Assembly (NCBI RefSeq): GCF_000697965.2
Contig: NZ_CP015881.1
Span: 1,116,001 to 1,180,000, forward strand
Length of the DNA: 64,000 nucleotides
Reading direction: 5' to 3'
Source: Ensifer adhaerens
GTDB lineage: Bacteria > Pseudomonadota > Alphaproteobacteria > Rhizobiales > Rhizobiaceae
The notes beneath the pieces were generated by a model. It worked only from the letters and a program-made list of their open reading frames with translations, ran no database searches and was not told the DNA's origin. This document shows, in pieces, positions 8,534 to 16,577 of this stretch (positions are counted from its first letter, which is position 1; each line of letters begins with the position of its first letter). Position numbers and translations under genes: made by a program.

Positions 8534-9283
8534 ATGTTCGACCTCAGCGGAATGACGGCATTGGTAACGGGTGGCAGCCGTGGTCTCGGCTTTGAAATGG
8601 CAAAGGCGCTCGCACGGGCAGGAGCAGCCGTCGCGATCAACGGCCGCAGTTCCGCCGCACTCGAGACGGCCCGTACCCAGGCTGCCTCGGAAGGCACCGC
8701 ACTCGACATCGTTCCCGGCGACGTTTCGACGAATGCGGAAAAGATCGTCGCTGACGCCGCCGGCAGGACCGGCCAACTCGACATCCTCATTCACGCCGTC
8801 GGCGAGCGCGACCGGCGCGGCACCGACGTCATGGATCCTGCCGCCTTTGCCACCCTCGTCAACACGGACCTGACGTCAGCCTATGCGATGGCGCGGGCAG
8901 CACTTCTCTATTTCCGGCGATCCTCGTGCGCCCGGCTGATCTTCGTCACCTCGATCGCCGCCTCCGTCGCGCGGCCCGGCGACCCCGCCTATACCGCGGC
9001 AAAGGGCGGCCTCGATGCCCTCACCCGTTCATTGGCGGTGGAACTTGGATCGGCGACGCTGACGGTCAACGCGATTGCGCCCGGCTGGTTTGCAACCGAG
9101 ACCAATGCCGCACTCGCCTCCGATCCCGCACTGCAGGCCTTCGTCGACATCCGAATTCCCTTGAAACGCTGGGGCCGACCGGAGGAGATCGCACCGGCCG
9201 CCGTGTTCCTGGCCTCGCCTGCCGCCAGCTTCGTCAATGGCATAACCTTGACGGTGGACGGTGGCATGACCGCGCAGATGTGA
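8534..9283 (+). CDS. Short-chain dehydrogenase/reductase (SDR)
   Basis: A 249-residue cytoplasmic classical SDR from ATG 8534 (CGGAGA upstream). The NAD(P) motif TGGSRGLG is at residues 12-19, PGDVS binds the adenine, and the catalytic set is present: Ser in VTSIAAS and YTAAK (Tyr and Lys of YxxxK), followed by the C-terminal [11 protein letters not shown]. It resembles gluconate 5-dehydrogenase and 3-oxoacyl reductases, so the substrate is open. One oddity: the usual NNAG motif after strand 4 reads IHAVGE, so its first asparagine is missing. It is divergent in function and strand from the LysR gene downstream, and no operon partner is obvious. Confidence 0.85.
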   Translation: MFDLSGMTALVTGGSRGLGFEMAKALARAGAAVAINGRSSAALETARTQAASEGTALDIVPGDVSTNAEKIVADAAGRTGQLDILIHAVGERDRRGTDVMDPAAFATLVNTDLTSAYAMARAALLYFRRSSCARLIFVTSIAASVARPGDPAYTAAKGGLDALTRSLAVELGSATLTVNAIAPGWFATETNAALASDPALQAFVDIRIPLKRWGRPEEIAPAAVFLASPAASFVNGITLTVDGGMTAQM

Positions 9284-9397
9284 GCGTCATCGTAGACCTT
9301 TTCCCGTGCAGCGGCTGCTTTCGGAATTCGCCTTGGCGCTGTTGGGAATGCCTGTAGATCGACGCGGCAGCGCCGCAGTCTTTCCGGTTGATCGTCT

Positions 9398-10261
9398 TCA
9401 CCACCGCTCGGAACCGGCCGCCAAGCCTTCGGCAAGCAGTGTAGCGAGGCTCGACGCCGGCTTGTCGGCTTTGGCCTTCAATCGCAAACTGAATTCCGCA
9501 TTCGGCAATGCCGGGAGCGAAAGTGCCTGGGGTGCGACCGCGATCCCCTCTCCGAGAAACCGCGCCGTGCGCGCGGTAACGGCAATCCCGCTTCGCACGG
9601 CTGCGCGCAGACCCGAAAGGCTGGGGCTTGTCGCCGCGATGCGGTAGCGACGACCCGTCTCATCGAGGGCTGCCGTCGCGGCCGCGCGAAAACCGCAGGG
9701 CGGATCCAGCACCGCGATCGGCAACTCGCTGTCAGCCGTGGGCGGAGCATCCGATGACGATAGCCACAGCATCGGTTCGCGCAGAATGGCAAGTTCGTCG
9801 GGCGTCGGCCCCTCCCGCATGACGATCAGTACTTCGATCAGCCCCTGATCGTAGGCCGAAGTCAGTTCGCGGGATCGGCCGACCCTCAAGTCCAACCGCA
9901 CACGCGGGTGGGTGCGCCCGAAGCGGCGCAAGAGATCCGGCAGATTGCTGTCGGCAAAATCCTGGGTGCAGCCGAGCGCCAGACGGCCGTCGGTGCTGGC
10001 ACCCTTGAGGCTCAGCCATGCATCCCGGTGAACTTCGAGAATCCGGCGTGCATGAACGACCAATTCCTCCCCGGCCGGCGTGAGAATTCGCCCCCGGCCT
10101 GAGGGCGCGAGAAGTGGCTCGCCGATCATCGTTTCCAGGCGCTGCATCTGGGCGGTAACAGCCGAAGGCGTCCGCCCAACGGCCGCAGCCGCATTCGTAA
10201 GAGAGCCACTCTCGGCGAAAGCAAGAAAGGTACGAAGCAGATCGGGATCGAAGGCTTGCAT
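9398..10261 (-). CDS. LysR-family transcriptional regulator
   Basis: A 287-residue regulator from ATG 10261. The N-terminal winged helix-turn-helix (residues 4-63: DLLRTFLAFAESGSLTNAA, VGRTPSAVTAQMQRLE) is typical of LysR proteins, and the rest is the ligand-binding domain with two periplasmic-binding-protein-like lobes. The SD is weak (GAAG). It is transcribed away from a tautomerase gene across a 109-base gap, an arrangement in which LysR proteins usually control the divergent gene and themselves. A TTC-N9-GAA palindrome directly upstream of its start (10263-10281) is a likely operator. Target by inference: the 4-oxalocrotonate tautomerase-like gene. Confidence 0.92.
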   Translation of the reverse strand: MQAFDPDLLRTFLAFAESGSLTNAAAAVGRTPSAVTAQMQRLETMIGEPLLAPSGRGRILTPAGEELVVHARRILEVHRDAWLSLKGASTDGRLALGCTQDFADSNLPDLLRRFGRTHPRVRLDLRVGRSRELTSAYDQGLIEVLIVMREGPTPDELAILREPMLWLSSSDAPPTADSELPIAVLDPPCGFRAAATAALDETGRRYRIAATSPSLSGLRAAVRSGIAVTARTARFLGEGIAVAPQALSLPALPNAEFSLRLKAKADKPASSLATLLAEGLAAGSERW

Positions 10262-10262
10262 T

Positions 10263-10281
10263 ACTTCAATTTAGTCGAAGT
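10263..10281. promoter_or_regulatory. Candidate LysR operator between regulator and tautomerase
   Basis: The sequence ACTTC-N9-GAAGT forms an interrupted palindrome 1 base upstream of the LysR start. LysR boxes commonly have the form T-N11-A within an interrupted dyad such as this. Its position fits autorepression of the regulator and activation of the divergent tautomerase gene. Confidence 0.45.
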
Positions 10282-10370
10282 TATGATATTAAACAATTCG
10301 ATTTTTCCGAAGATAGGGACGTGGCAGATTGGGCTCACACACGAAACAGGAAGCCGAAAGGAACCACCCA

Positions 10371-10781
10371 ATGCCCATCATCAACGTCACCGTCAGCGGC
10401 AAGCCGGACACCGCACTCTCGTCACGGATCGCCGCTTCGGTCAGCGAATTGACGGCAGCGCACCTGCGCAAGGATCCGACGATCACGGCAATCGTCGTCA
10501 CCTATGCGGATCCGGAACACTGGTTCGCTGGCGGAAAGTCGCTTGCCGAACAGGATGCAAACAGCTTCTGGCTCGACATCAAGGTCGTCGACGGCACCAA
10601 CACCAAGCAGGAAATGGCTGCTTATCTCGAAGCCATCTTCGGGCGCTTTGAACAATTGCTCGGACGGGTACACCACGAGAGCTACGTTCTCGTCCACGAA
10701 GTTGCGGCTGCCGCCTATGGTTATGGCGGCAAGACGCAGGAATTCCGCTACATCAGCGGTAGGCTGAAATCCGGCGATTGA
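10371..10781 (+). CDS. 4-oxalocrotonate tautomerase family protein
   Basis: A 136-residue protein from ATG 10371; GAAAGGAACC lies upstream. After Met removal the N-terminal residue is Pro (MPIINVTVSG), the catalytic base of the tautomerase superfamily. Length is about twice that of the small 4-OT subunit, so it resembles the longer tautomerases with two beta-alpha-beta modules (residues 1-60 and about 65-125). The second module lacks an N-terminal proline, as expected. Substrates in this superfamily range from oxalocrotonate to halo-acrylates and phenylpyruvate, so the reaction is not assigned. It is probably controlled by the divergent LysR gene. Confidence 0.82.
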   Translation: MPIINVTVSGKPDTALSSRIAASVSELTAAHLRKDPTITAIVVTYADPEHWFAGGKSLAEQDANSFWLDIKVVDGTNTKQEMAAYLEAIFGRFEQLLGRVHHESYVLVHEVAAAAYGYGGKTQEFRYISGRLKSGD

Positions 10782-10785
10782 AACT

Positions 10786-10807
10786 CTTTGTCACCACAAG
10801 GACAAAG
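10786..10807 (+). terminator. Weak hairpin after the tautomerase gene
   Basis: A 7-bp stem (ctttgtc/gacaaag) with an 8-base loop, 4 bases past the tautomerase stop. No T-run follows, so its role as a terminator is doubtful. Confidence 0.3.
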
Positions 10808-10985
10808 CTCATGATAGCAAGCGCATCTCCCACGCAGTAATCGAAGAAACGGGCAGCGCGTGTGGCAAGTATCCCTGTCGATTGCCAAGTGAAAACGACG
10901 CAGCTCACCTCCGATGCCTCTTATAGTTGCAAAAGCCGTGGCCAGGCAGCCAAACGCCCGAGGGCTCGCCCTCGACCGCTGGCGG

Positions 10986-11242
10986 CACCTTGACTTCAGG
11001 CCTTGCCGCCTCGCCGGGAGATGAGCGCGACGAGCGCCTCACGCATATCCGGTCAAGTCTTCGGAACCACGTCACATCGAGCTCGATCCACTTGGAACTG
11101 CAGGACGTTATCGGCGCGCTTGCCTAGAAGGACGAGCGAGATCCGAGCCAACTGATCGAAGCGATCGGCAGGCGGTTCCTTCCGCCGTTGATCGTGAAGG
11201 TCTCTGCATCGCCCTCGGCGGCCCACCGGTTGAAACCCGAGC
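10986..11242 (-). repeat. Degenerate direct repeat, copy 1 (lysin C-terminal segment)
   Basis: This stretch and 11630-11899 align along their whole length with many substitutions and small indels: both begin CACCTTGAC, pass through GAGCGCGACGAG, TCTTCGG and GCGAGATCCG, and end GCCCACCGGTT. On the minus strand both read as fragments of the same protein region (RWADEGD-like, then ADR...RISLVL). It is a decayed tandem duplication with no open frame through it. Confidence 0.6.
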
Positions 11243-11244
11243 GG

Positions 11245-12235
11245 TCCGACAGAAAGACTCGTCGGCGCCGATGCCAACGCGAAGCACCAGCCAGACGGCA
11301 TTGATCGCCTGTATGGCGGAGACGACAGGGCCACCGGCCGCAGCGCCAGCGGCCAAAGAAACACGGCTGGATATCAAGCTATCCCCTCGACCTGCTTCGC
11401 CAAAAACTTCAGGTCGGCGTTCTTCCGGCAGAAGAGGAAGCCTTGCGAGGCCCACGGGTCCGATGATGATGATGATCAGCAGGTTCTGCCAAGGGATGCC
11501 TCCGATCGCCGTCAGGATCAAAGCGCCGCCGCCGCTGATGACCGGGACGCTAACCTCTTTCGACTTCCACCACGGTGCATCGAGACTGAGAGGCATCACA
11601 AAAACGGGAATCTCCTCGGCAACCGGTACCACCTTGACCTCTGGCCCTGCAGCCACGCAGGCGTGAGCGCGACGAGAGCTTTGTGAATGTTGGATCGCGT
11701 CTTCGGGCCGACGTCACCGTCGACGTCGGGTCGTTGGTCAGCCTGGCACTGTCGGATGCTGTCGGCGCGATAGCCGCGAGAACGAGCGAGATCCGCGCCC
11801 GGCGGTCGCAGCGGTCAGCCGGGCCGTTTTAGCCGCCATTGATCTCCTTCGTGATGGTCTCGCCGTCGCCCTCATCGGCCCACCGGTTCAGCCCGCGGGT
11901 GTCCCAATAGAACAAGGGACAAGGCCTTCCCAAAGGTCAGCGTTGACCGCATCCAAATCTGTGACGAAGGCGGCGCGACACCAAACCGCGGAACTGGCGA
12001 TCGTTGTCCTTGCCCGTCAACTGCGTGCCGGTTCGTCCACGGTAGAGGTAGTCGTCGCCGTCCTTCTCCTCGTGTTGCCAAATTCGGTTCGCGTATCGTA
12101 GCACTGCTGCGCCGGGGCCCGGCCCCAGATCTCGCAATCGTACCTGAAGTCGCCGCTTTCGTGCATCAATCTGCGCACAGGCGGTGCCCGAGTTGGCCTG
12201 TTCATCTCCGGTTTTGGTTGTCGTGATACAATCCA
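11245..12235 (-). pseudogene. Decayed GH19-type lysin (chitinase-like / endolysin) gene
   Basis: Reading leftwards from about 12235, three frames in turn give pieces of a glycoside hydrolase family 19 domain: HESGDFRYDCEIWG (the glutamate of HESG is the family's catalytic region), YDTRTEFGNT, then DYLYRGRTGTQLTGKDN in another frame, then WDTRGLNRWADEGDGETITKEINGG, which is followed by a stop. Past this come a peptidoglycan-binding-like piece (DVDGDVGPKTRSNIHKALVAL) and a hydrophobic stretch near 11440-11560 (LTAIGGIPWQNLLIIIIIG) as in phage-type lysin plus membrane-anchor proteins. At least three frameshifts and one stop make it non-functional as a single gene. Identification rests on motif recognition; I am fairly sure of GH19, less of the tail. 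Confidence 0.62.
11630..11899 (-). repeat. Degenerate direct repeat, copy 2 (within the lysin pseudogene)
   Basis: The partner of 10986-11242. This copy is continuous with the GH19-like sequence upstream on the minus strand, so it is probably the original and 10986-11242 the duplicated or recombined piece. Confidence 0.6.
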
Positions 12236-12265
12236 CGAGTCAGATGCATCCAAGAGGAGTGAATC

Positions 12266-12610
12266 ATGAGCCGAAATACCGTCCTCGGAATTATTCTCGC
12301 CGTGGTGGTGATCACCCTGGTCGTTGTTCTAATGCCAAAGAAGGAAGCGCCTACGGAAACTGCAACGCCGCCAGCAACGACGACTGAGCCGACGACATCT
12401 CAACCGTCGACGGCCACGCCATCGACAACTGAGCCGGCGACTACCCAGCCTTCAACAACGACCCCGTCGACGACAGCACCGGCAACCGCTGAGCCGTCAA
12501 CGACCCAACCTTCGACGACCACTCCGTCCACTACGGAGCCGTCGACAACGGCACCGTCAACTACTCAGCCGTCCACGACGCAACCTTCAACTACGACGCC
12601 TGCTCAATAA
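12266..12610 (+). CDS. Membrane-anchored Thr/Ser/Pro-rich low-complexity protein
   Basis: A 114-residue protein from ATG 12266, with AGAGGAG 7 bases upstream. Residues 5-24 (TVLGIILAVVVITLVVVLMP) form one membrane segment, followed by KKE and then about 85 residues made only of Thr, Ser, Pro, Ala, Gln and Glu in short repeats such as QPSTTTPSTTEP. The tail is probably extracytoplasmic and could act as a flexible, wall-spanning or glycosylated stalk; that is inference. The repeats in DNA (acgac, ccgtc units) are prone to slippage, so its length may vary between strains. No known family recognised. A hairpin follows 10 bases downstream of its stop. Confidence 0.75.
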   Translation: MSRNTVLGIILAVVVITLVVVLMPKKEAPTETATPPATTTEPTTSQPSTATPSTTEPATTQPSTTTPSTTAPATAEPSTTQPSTTTPSTTEPSTTAPSTTQPSTTQPSTTTPAQ

Positions 12611-12619
12611 GGCCTGGTG

Positions 12620-12660
12620 GCGACCACCCTACGCCTAGACAGCGGTCATTGGGTGGTCGC
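12620..12660 (+). terminator. Hairpin after the Thr/Ser/Pro-rich gene
   Basis: Perfect 10-bp inverted repeat gcgaccaccc (12620-12629) and gggtggtcgc (12651-12660) with a 21-base loop, 9 bases past the stop. No T-run follows; possibly a factor-dependent end or mRNA stabiliser. Confidence 0.45.
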
Positions 12661-12883
12661 GCTTGCCCAGCCGGCCTCCATCTGTGGTCGAGTAATCATT
12701 CTAACCGCAACCAACAAACCTGTCGGAGAGGACGAAAAACTCCGAACGTCGCAATGACGAACCGCTGGAACGCCGAGAAGGCCCATCGTTGCTGCGGCAC
12801 GATCCCCGTCGACAATGTGGCAAGCACAAAAATGTTCGCCTTGAAGAATAAGGCGCGTCGCAGTTCGGGATACGGTACATCCG

Positions 12884-13081
12884 TCAGCCGAGGCACGCAG
12901 TCGGGTTCAAGCCACAGATAAGCATGGAGGCTGTTCGGCCTGACACCACGCCTTTGTTTTTCAGAATGCCGGCCAAGACCGATATGGCTGCCAAGATGCC
13001 TAAAAGCATCCAGACAATGCTCTCAATCGTGGCTTTCGCGCTGTTGCGTTCCCTTATCTCGGCTCGGCTTGTCGCCGCCAT
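12884..13081 (-). CDS. Small putative membrane protein overlapping the fecR-domain gene
   Basis: A 65-residue frame from ATG 13081 that overlaps the end of the FecR-domain gene by 59 bases in another frame. It has a charged N-terminus (AEIRERNSAK) and one clear hydrophobic segment (SIVWMLLGILAAISVLAGIL, about residues 21-40), then a short tail with two cysteines (ICGLNPTACLG). Only a weak SD (AGGA) is visible, so translation would rely on coupling with the upstream gene. I do not recognise a family. It could be a real small partner of the FecR-domain protein or a chance open frame. Confidence 0.4.
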   Translation of the reverse strand: MAATSRAEIRERNSAKATIESIVWMLLGILAAISVLAGILKNKGVVSGRTASMLICGLNPTACLG

Positions 13082-13952
13082 CGCCGTTTCGCGGTCCTGG
13101 GTCACGGGGGGTTTCAGGCCGAGGTCCGGGATCGCTGGGCTTCTCTGGCCGTGGGCCCGGATCGCCAGGCTTTTCTTCCCTTGGTGGCTTTTCCTCACGC
13201 GGTTTTTCCTCGCGAGGCTTTTCCTGGACGGCGGGGGCCGATCGCACAGGGTTGGAGCGGTCGGTGTCATCGAACTTGGCCGCCCTTAATCCGCAGCCGC
13301 CCCCGGCCCAACCCAGCGCACCAGATAATCTCTGACCTCCGGAGAGGAACGGCAGCGCCTGGGCATTGCCCAGGGATTTCAACGTCGTGCGGCTGACCCG
13401 TTTCGGTTCGGTGGCTCGGCGGCCGGGCTTGGCGACGACGCAATCGCAGCGCTGCGTCAGCTGCCGGCAGCCGCCTGGACCGCAGAAATCCGCCGCGCCG
13501 CTGAGCAGCACCACGGCGGTGGTGCCATCCGGGCCGACAAAGAAGTCGAAGGCGGTGCCGCGCACCCCGATGGTGCCGGCCGGCGTGACGATTTCATAGG
13601 CGGAATGGCCGGATTTGCCGCTGATCCAGCGGAACGTGCCCTTGGCGGCCATGATGGTCAGCTTCTTCACCGACTTCTTGTCGTCATAGACGAACTTGTC
13701 GATGACGACGGAAGACCCCCAGCCGACGGCAAGCTTGGTGCCGTCCTCGAAGACGAACTGCCCGAGCCCGGACTTCGATGTCGATATCCGTTCGTTCTTG
13801 TAGACAGGGTCTCTGACCGCAATCGCACCCCGCGCACCGTTGACCGCTGTCCGGATCTCCACTGCCTTGCCGACTGGTTCGGCGGCAAAAAGGGACATCG
13901 GACCAAGGACCACGGCACAAAGCCCAAGCGCGGCACCACGCAAGCAGAACAT
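13023..13952 (-). CDS. FecR-domain protein with Pro/Lys/Glu-rich repeat tail
   Basis: A 309-residue exported protein from ATG 13952, preceded by TGGAGG 6 bases upstream. A signal peptide covers residues 1-24 (MFCLRGAALGLCAVVLG...LFAAE). Residues about 30-160 form a FecR domain (GLGQFVFEDGTKLAVGWGSSVVIDKFVYD, GTFRWISGKSGHSAYEIVTPAGTIGVRGTAFDFFV), known in secreted or membrane-linked proteins. The last 80 residues are repeats of EKPREEKP and DPGPRPE type ending in a very charged tail. There is no sigma factor or TonB receptor next to it, so it is not a classical FecIR regulator; in rhizobia such proteins often sit alone or beside adenylate cyclases. The Pro-rich tail may span the periplasm or wall. 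Six cysteines in the middle part could form disulfides. Confidence 0.85.
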   Translation of the reverse strand: MFCLRGAALGLCAVVLGPMSLFAAEPVGKAVEIRTAVNGARGAIAVRDPVYKNERISTSKSGLGQFVFEDGTKLAVGWGSSVVIDKFVYDDKKSVKKLTIMAAKGTFRWISGKSGHSAYEIVTPAGTIGVRGTAFDFFVGPDGTTAVVLLSGAADFCGPGGCRQLTQRCDCVVAKPGRRATEPKRVSRTTLKSLGNAQALPFLSGGQRLSGALGWAGGGCGLRAAKFDDTDRSNPVRSAPAVQEKPREEKPREEKPPREEKPGDPGPRPEKPSDPGPRPETPRDPGPRNGDGGDKPSRDKGTQQRESHD

Positions 13953-14041
13953 GGTACGCCTCCAACGCGTTATTGTTATCATATTTCAAAGATTTACGTC
14001 TTCTAGCGAAATTGAGGTAAGAGACACCATCGCGTAACCCT

Positions 14042-14428
14042 ATGGGGTGTAGCCGACGATCACTCGCAGCAGACGTAACCAACCCCGACAGCGAATTCGG
14101 TGCGTCCTTTTCTGACTTTCTAGGTGCTGTAACAGCAGGCACCAGCTTGGAAAATGCGCGCGCCATGGCTGAGGAAGCCTTGGCGCTGCATATCAACGGC
14201 CTAGTCGCTGATGAGGAGGCTACTCCCGAACCTTCATCTTTAGATGCCGTGATGGCCGATCCCGGAAATATAGAGGGAGTTGCGATACTAGTTGTGCATA
14301 AGGCTGAGGCGAAAAAAATTGGTCCGCGTAAAGGGCATATCGACCCCTTCGCTGAGGCTCACGGACTGACCCGATCTTGGTTCCCGGCAAAAGCCGCCAA
14401 ACGAGAAATGGAACTGGCGGCGGCGTGA
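14042..14428 (+). pseudogene. Degraded HicB-like antitoxin remnant
   Basis: The 128-codon frame holds the core of a HicB antitoxin: DSEFGASFSDF, AVTAGTSLENARAMAEEALALHINGL, EPSSLDAVMADPGN and GVAILV match the usual pseudo-RNase H-like domain. The first ten or so residues of that domain (the YIALVHKD-type strand) are missing and replaced by unrelated sequence, there is no SD before ATG 14042, and the C-terminal DNA-binding part lacks the beta-strand before IDPFAEAHGLTRS, with unusual changes there (TRSWF for TRSGF). No HicA toxin gene is nearby. I read it as an orphan in decay, though a short functional protein cannot be excluded. Confidence 0.6.
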
Positions 14429-14746
14429 GGTCATAAAACTCGAGGCGCCCCTCGCGTTCTTCTTTGCCAACCTCAAGCCATATCGACCCAATTCGGGTAG
14501 AGCCATATCTGCCAAGCGGCTTTGAGGCCACGCGAAAGAATTCCCAAACCATGTGATGATCCTTTTTGTTTAGAATAGAAGACCCCGCTCAATTGCGGGC
14601 CAAGATCAATGCAGCGTGAGGCGAGAGGCATCGCTCTGCGACGAGCGGCAGGGCCGTGGCATTTGGCCACAGCCTCTCGAAACCCCCGATGTGATCGCGT
14701 ATCTCAAACGCCCTGGCCACAACCGCCAGCGAGCGTGAGATTTTTC

Positions 14747-14869
14747 ATGAAGCAGCGCGATACACGGAAATACGACCAGCAACTTGGATTGATCGTTTTG
14801 GCAGCCTTCCTGGCCGTCCTCCTCATTCAGGGCGCCATGCTGTTCCTATCGATTTGGCTTGGTGCGTAG
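14747..14869 (+). CDS. Very small putative membrane protein (40 aa)
   Basis: From ATG 14747 a 40-residue product with a charged start (MKQRDTRKYDQQ) and one long hydrophobic segment (LGLIVLAAFLAVLLIQGAML) up to the end. The charge pattern fits a single-pass protein with its N-terminus in the cytoplasm. The SD is weak (GTGAG). It lies 92 bases before another tiny frame of similar kind. No family recognised; coding status uncertain. Confidence 0.38.
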   Translation: MKQRDTRKYDQQLGLIVLAAFLAVLLIQGAMLFLSIWLGA

Positions 14870-14961
14870 CAGCAGCGCGTGCATCCCGCTCAAATTTACC
14901 TCTTCGCTAGGAAAAACGAGCCACTACCCCGGCATGGCATGATGCCGGCTAGGGGAACGTG

Positions 14962-15072
14962 ATGGGCTACGTCTGGAGTGGCGGGCGCGGGCGCCGCATG
15001 GAGATTGCGCGATATGGAACGCCCCTCGTGCTGGTGATCAATCGAGGTGAATCACGGGTCCCCACGAAATAG
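14962..15072 (+). CDS. Small repeat-family ORF, copy A (36 aa, probably degraded)
   Basis: Starts at ATG 14962 after AGGGGAA. Its first 20 codons (MGYVWSGGRGRRMEIARYGT) closely match a second small gene at 17644 (MGYDWNGARGRRMKIARFGT), and the match continues upstream through GATGCCGGCT and the SD region, so the two are copies of one element. Unlike the copy at 17644, the part after codon 20 does not form a full membrane segment and ends early, which suggests this copy has decayed. A third fragment lies at 16704-16769. Function unknown. Confidence 0.45.
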   Translation: MGYVWSGGRGRRMEIARYGTPLVLVINRGESRVPTK

Positions 15073-15383
15073 CAAGAGAGGCATGGAGCCTTGCAACTCG
15101 TCACCTCGCGCGGGGGGAACGCCATCCGACCATGATGATTGGCCAGGCTATTTCCCTGGACCGCCAACGCTGTTCGAAAGTCGAATTTTGTTGCGAAAGC
15201 AGCGAAGTAGTTAGTGCGATCCGGGCGCGTAAGAGGAGAAAAGGCCCCGGATTCCCACAAGGTAATCCGCGGCCTTCTGCCCGAGCATTCAATTTCTGCA
15301 GACGTCTAAAATCAGCGCCATTCCCTCGCAGAACGCAACCAAATCGATTGCAATTGCGCGCCAGACGAGGGCCGCTTGGACTG
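15073..15383. other. Gene-free stretch before the export gene end
   Basis: About 310 bases at the 3' side of the minus-strand export gene. Open frames here overlap on both strands and have no SD; I see no clear terminator, repeat or RNA gene. Confidence 0.4.
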
Positions 15384-16577
15384 TTAGTTGCCGAGATCCG
15401 CGGCACGGTGCATGGCGATTGCGCCGGTATTCGCCACTCGCAGCGGCTGACCGACGATACCAAAGAACTTTGAGATGTCCGTCGTCAAGTGGCGCGACAC
15501 ATAGATGATGTCGCGGTTGTTGACCGGGAACGTTTGTCCGACCAACAGGCTGTCTGGACGGCTCATGTCTAAGCGGTAGACAAGCGGCACTCTCCCATGG
15601 CTGTCGGGCCGCATTCCCTTCTTAAGCATCGCTTCATATCGAGATCTACCGAGCAAGGATGCTGCTATCTCTGCTTCTTCATATCTGAATACGAAGACCC
15701 CTTCGGCGTCTGTCGCGAGATCGTTACCGCCCCTGCTCATGCCGAGCGCCTCAATGAGACTGAGATCTCGAGAGCCAAAGGCCTGCCGCTTGTTGGATTT
15801 AACAGCGCCCAGAACCGTAAACTGCCGAGGGTCGCGAACCAGGGTTATCTCGTCACCGGATTGAACCCAGATGTTTTCTGTAGGATTGTCGATGAGCGCG
15901 CTCATCAAGACGGTGCCAGATTTGTTCCCTCGGGTTACAGTGACAAATGTGTCATAGGTCTCACCGCGTACACCTCCCGCTTTCGTGATTACGTCAGTGA
16001 GCTTCTCGCCTGCCAGGCTGAGCGGAACGACAGAAGCAGCGTTGACCGCGCCGGTGACCGTGACGTTGCGCGATGCGGTGTCCAGCGAAGTGACAATGAC
16101 GTCAGGCTCGACGGCCTTGCCTTTGAGCGCCTCAACGATCGCTCGTCTCGCTTGTTCAAGGGTCAGTCCCGCAAACCTGACCTCGCCGACGTAGGGGATT
16201 GCGGCTTTCCCATCCGGTTGAACGACCACAGATATCTTAGCGGCTTTCGACTTAGAGGTTGAGAACAGGCCATCGGCCCCAGCTTCAAATATCGAGACCA
16301 CGAGGCGGTCGCCTATCCCGACAGTCGCGCTTTCCGGCCTTCCACCCATACCTAGGCGCTTTGAGAGCGTCGTCTTTGAATAGGCTGAAATTAGGCTGGC
16401 CGATCGATTATCGACGTCAACGACCTCATAGACCGTCGCGTCATTGCGGTGGAGCTCTTCAGGTGACTTGCCGGCGTCTGAAAGGATAGCATCAGTTAGC
16501 GGCCCCGCTCCAGGAACCACGTCCTGACAGGATGTAAGTGCTGAAACGAGAAACAGGGCAACAAGAATGCACTTCAA
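15384..16577 (-). CDS. Polysaccharide export outer-membrane lipoprotein (Wza/SLBB type)
   Basis: A 397-residue protein. I choose TTG 16577 as start because AAGGGA lies 8 bases upstream and it gives a normal lipoprotein signal peptide, MKCILVALFLVSALTSC, with Cys17 as the lipid-modified residue. In-frame ATGs at 16640 and 16679 have no SD. Residues about 80-160 form the Poly_export domain (GIGDRLVVSIFEA, VQPDGKAAIPYVGEVRFAGLTLEQARRAIVEAL), followed by two SLBB segments (VTVTGAVNAASVVPLSLAGEKLTDVITKAGG and FTVLGAVKSNKRQAFGSRDLSLIEALG). It forms the outer-membrane channel for capsule or EPS export. No copolymerase (Wzc-like) gene is adjacent, so it may serve the large locus further right or an unlinked one. 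Confidence 0.88.
   Translation of the reverse strand: MKCILVALFLVSALTSCQDVVPGAGPLTDAILSDAGKSPEELHRNDATVYEVVDVDNRSASLISAYSKTTLSKRLGMGGRPESATVGIGDRLVVSIFEAGADGLFSTSKSKAAKISVVVQPDGKAAIPYVGEVRFAGLTLEQARRAIVEALKGKAVEPDVIVTSLDTASRNVTVTGAVNAASVVPLSLAGEKLTDVITKAGGVRGETYDTFVTVTRGNKSGTVLMSALIDNPTENIWVQSGDEITLVRDPRQFTVLGAVKSNKRQAFGSRDLSLIEALGMSRGGNDLATDAEGVFVFRYEEAEIAASLLGRSRYEAMLKKGMRPDSHGRVPLVYRLDMSRPDSLLVGQTFPVNNRDIIYVSRHLTTDISKFFGIVGQPLRVANTGAIAMHRAADLGN

Noticed and set aside
12380..12610. Short-period repeats considered as a CRISPR array
   Set aside because: Repeats are a few bases long, contiguous and in frame with a Thr/Ser/Pro-rich protein; there are no spacers.
12696..12896. A 66-codon minus-strand frame directly after the small membrane protein
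   Set aside because: No SD, no recognisable pattern, and composition is not convincing.
14220..14552. A 110-codon minus-strand frame with an AGGA before its ATG
   Set aside because: It runs antisense over the HicB remnant, most of it is an obvious shadow, and no domain is recognisable; the SD-like match is probably chance.
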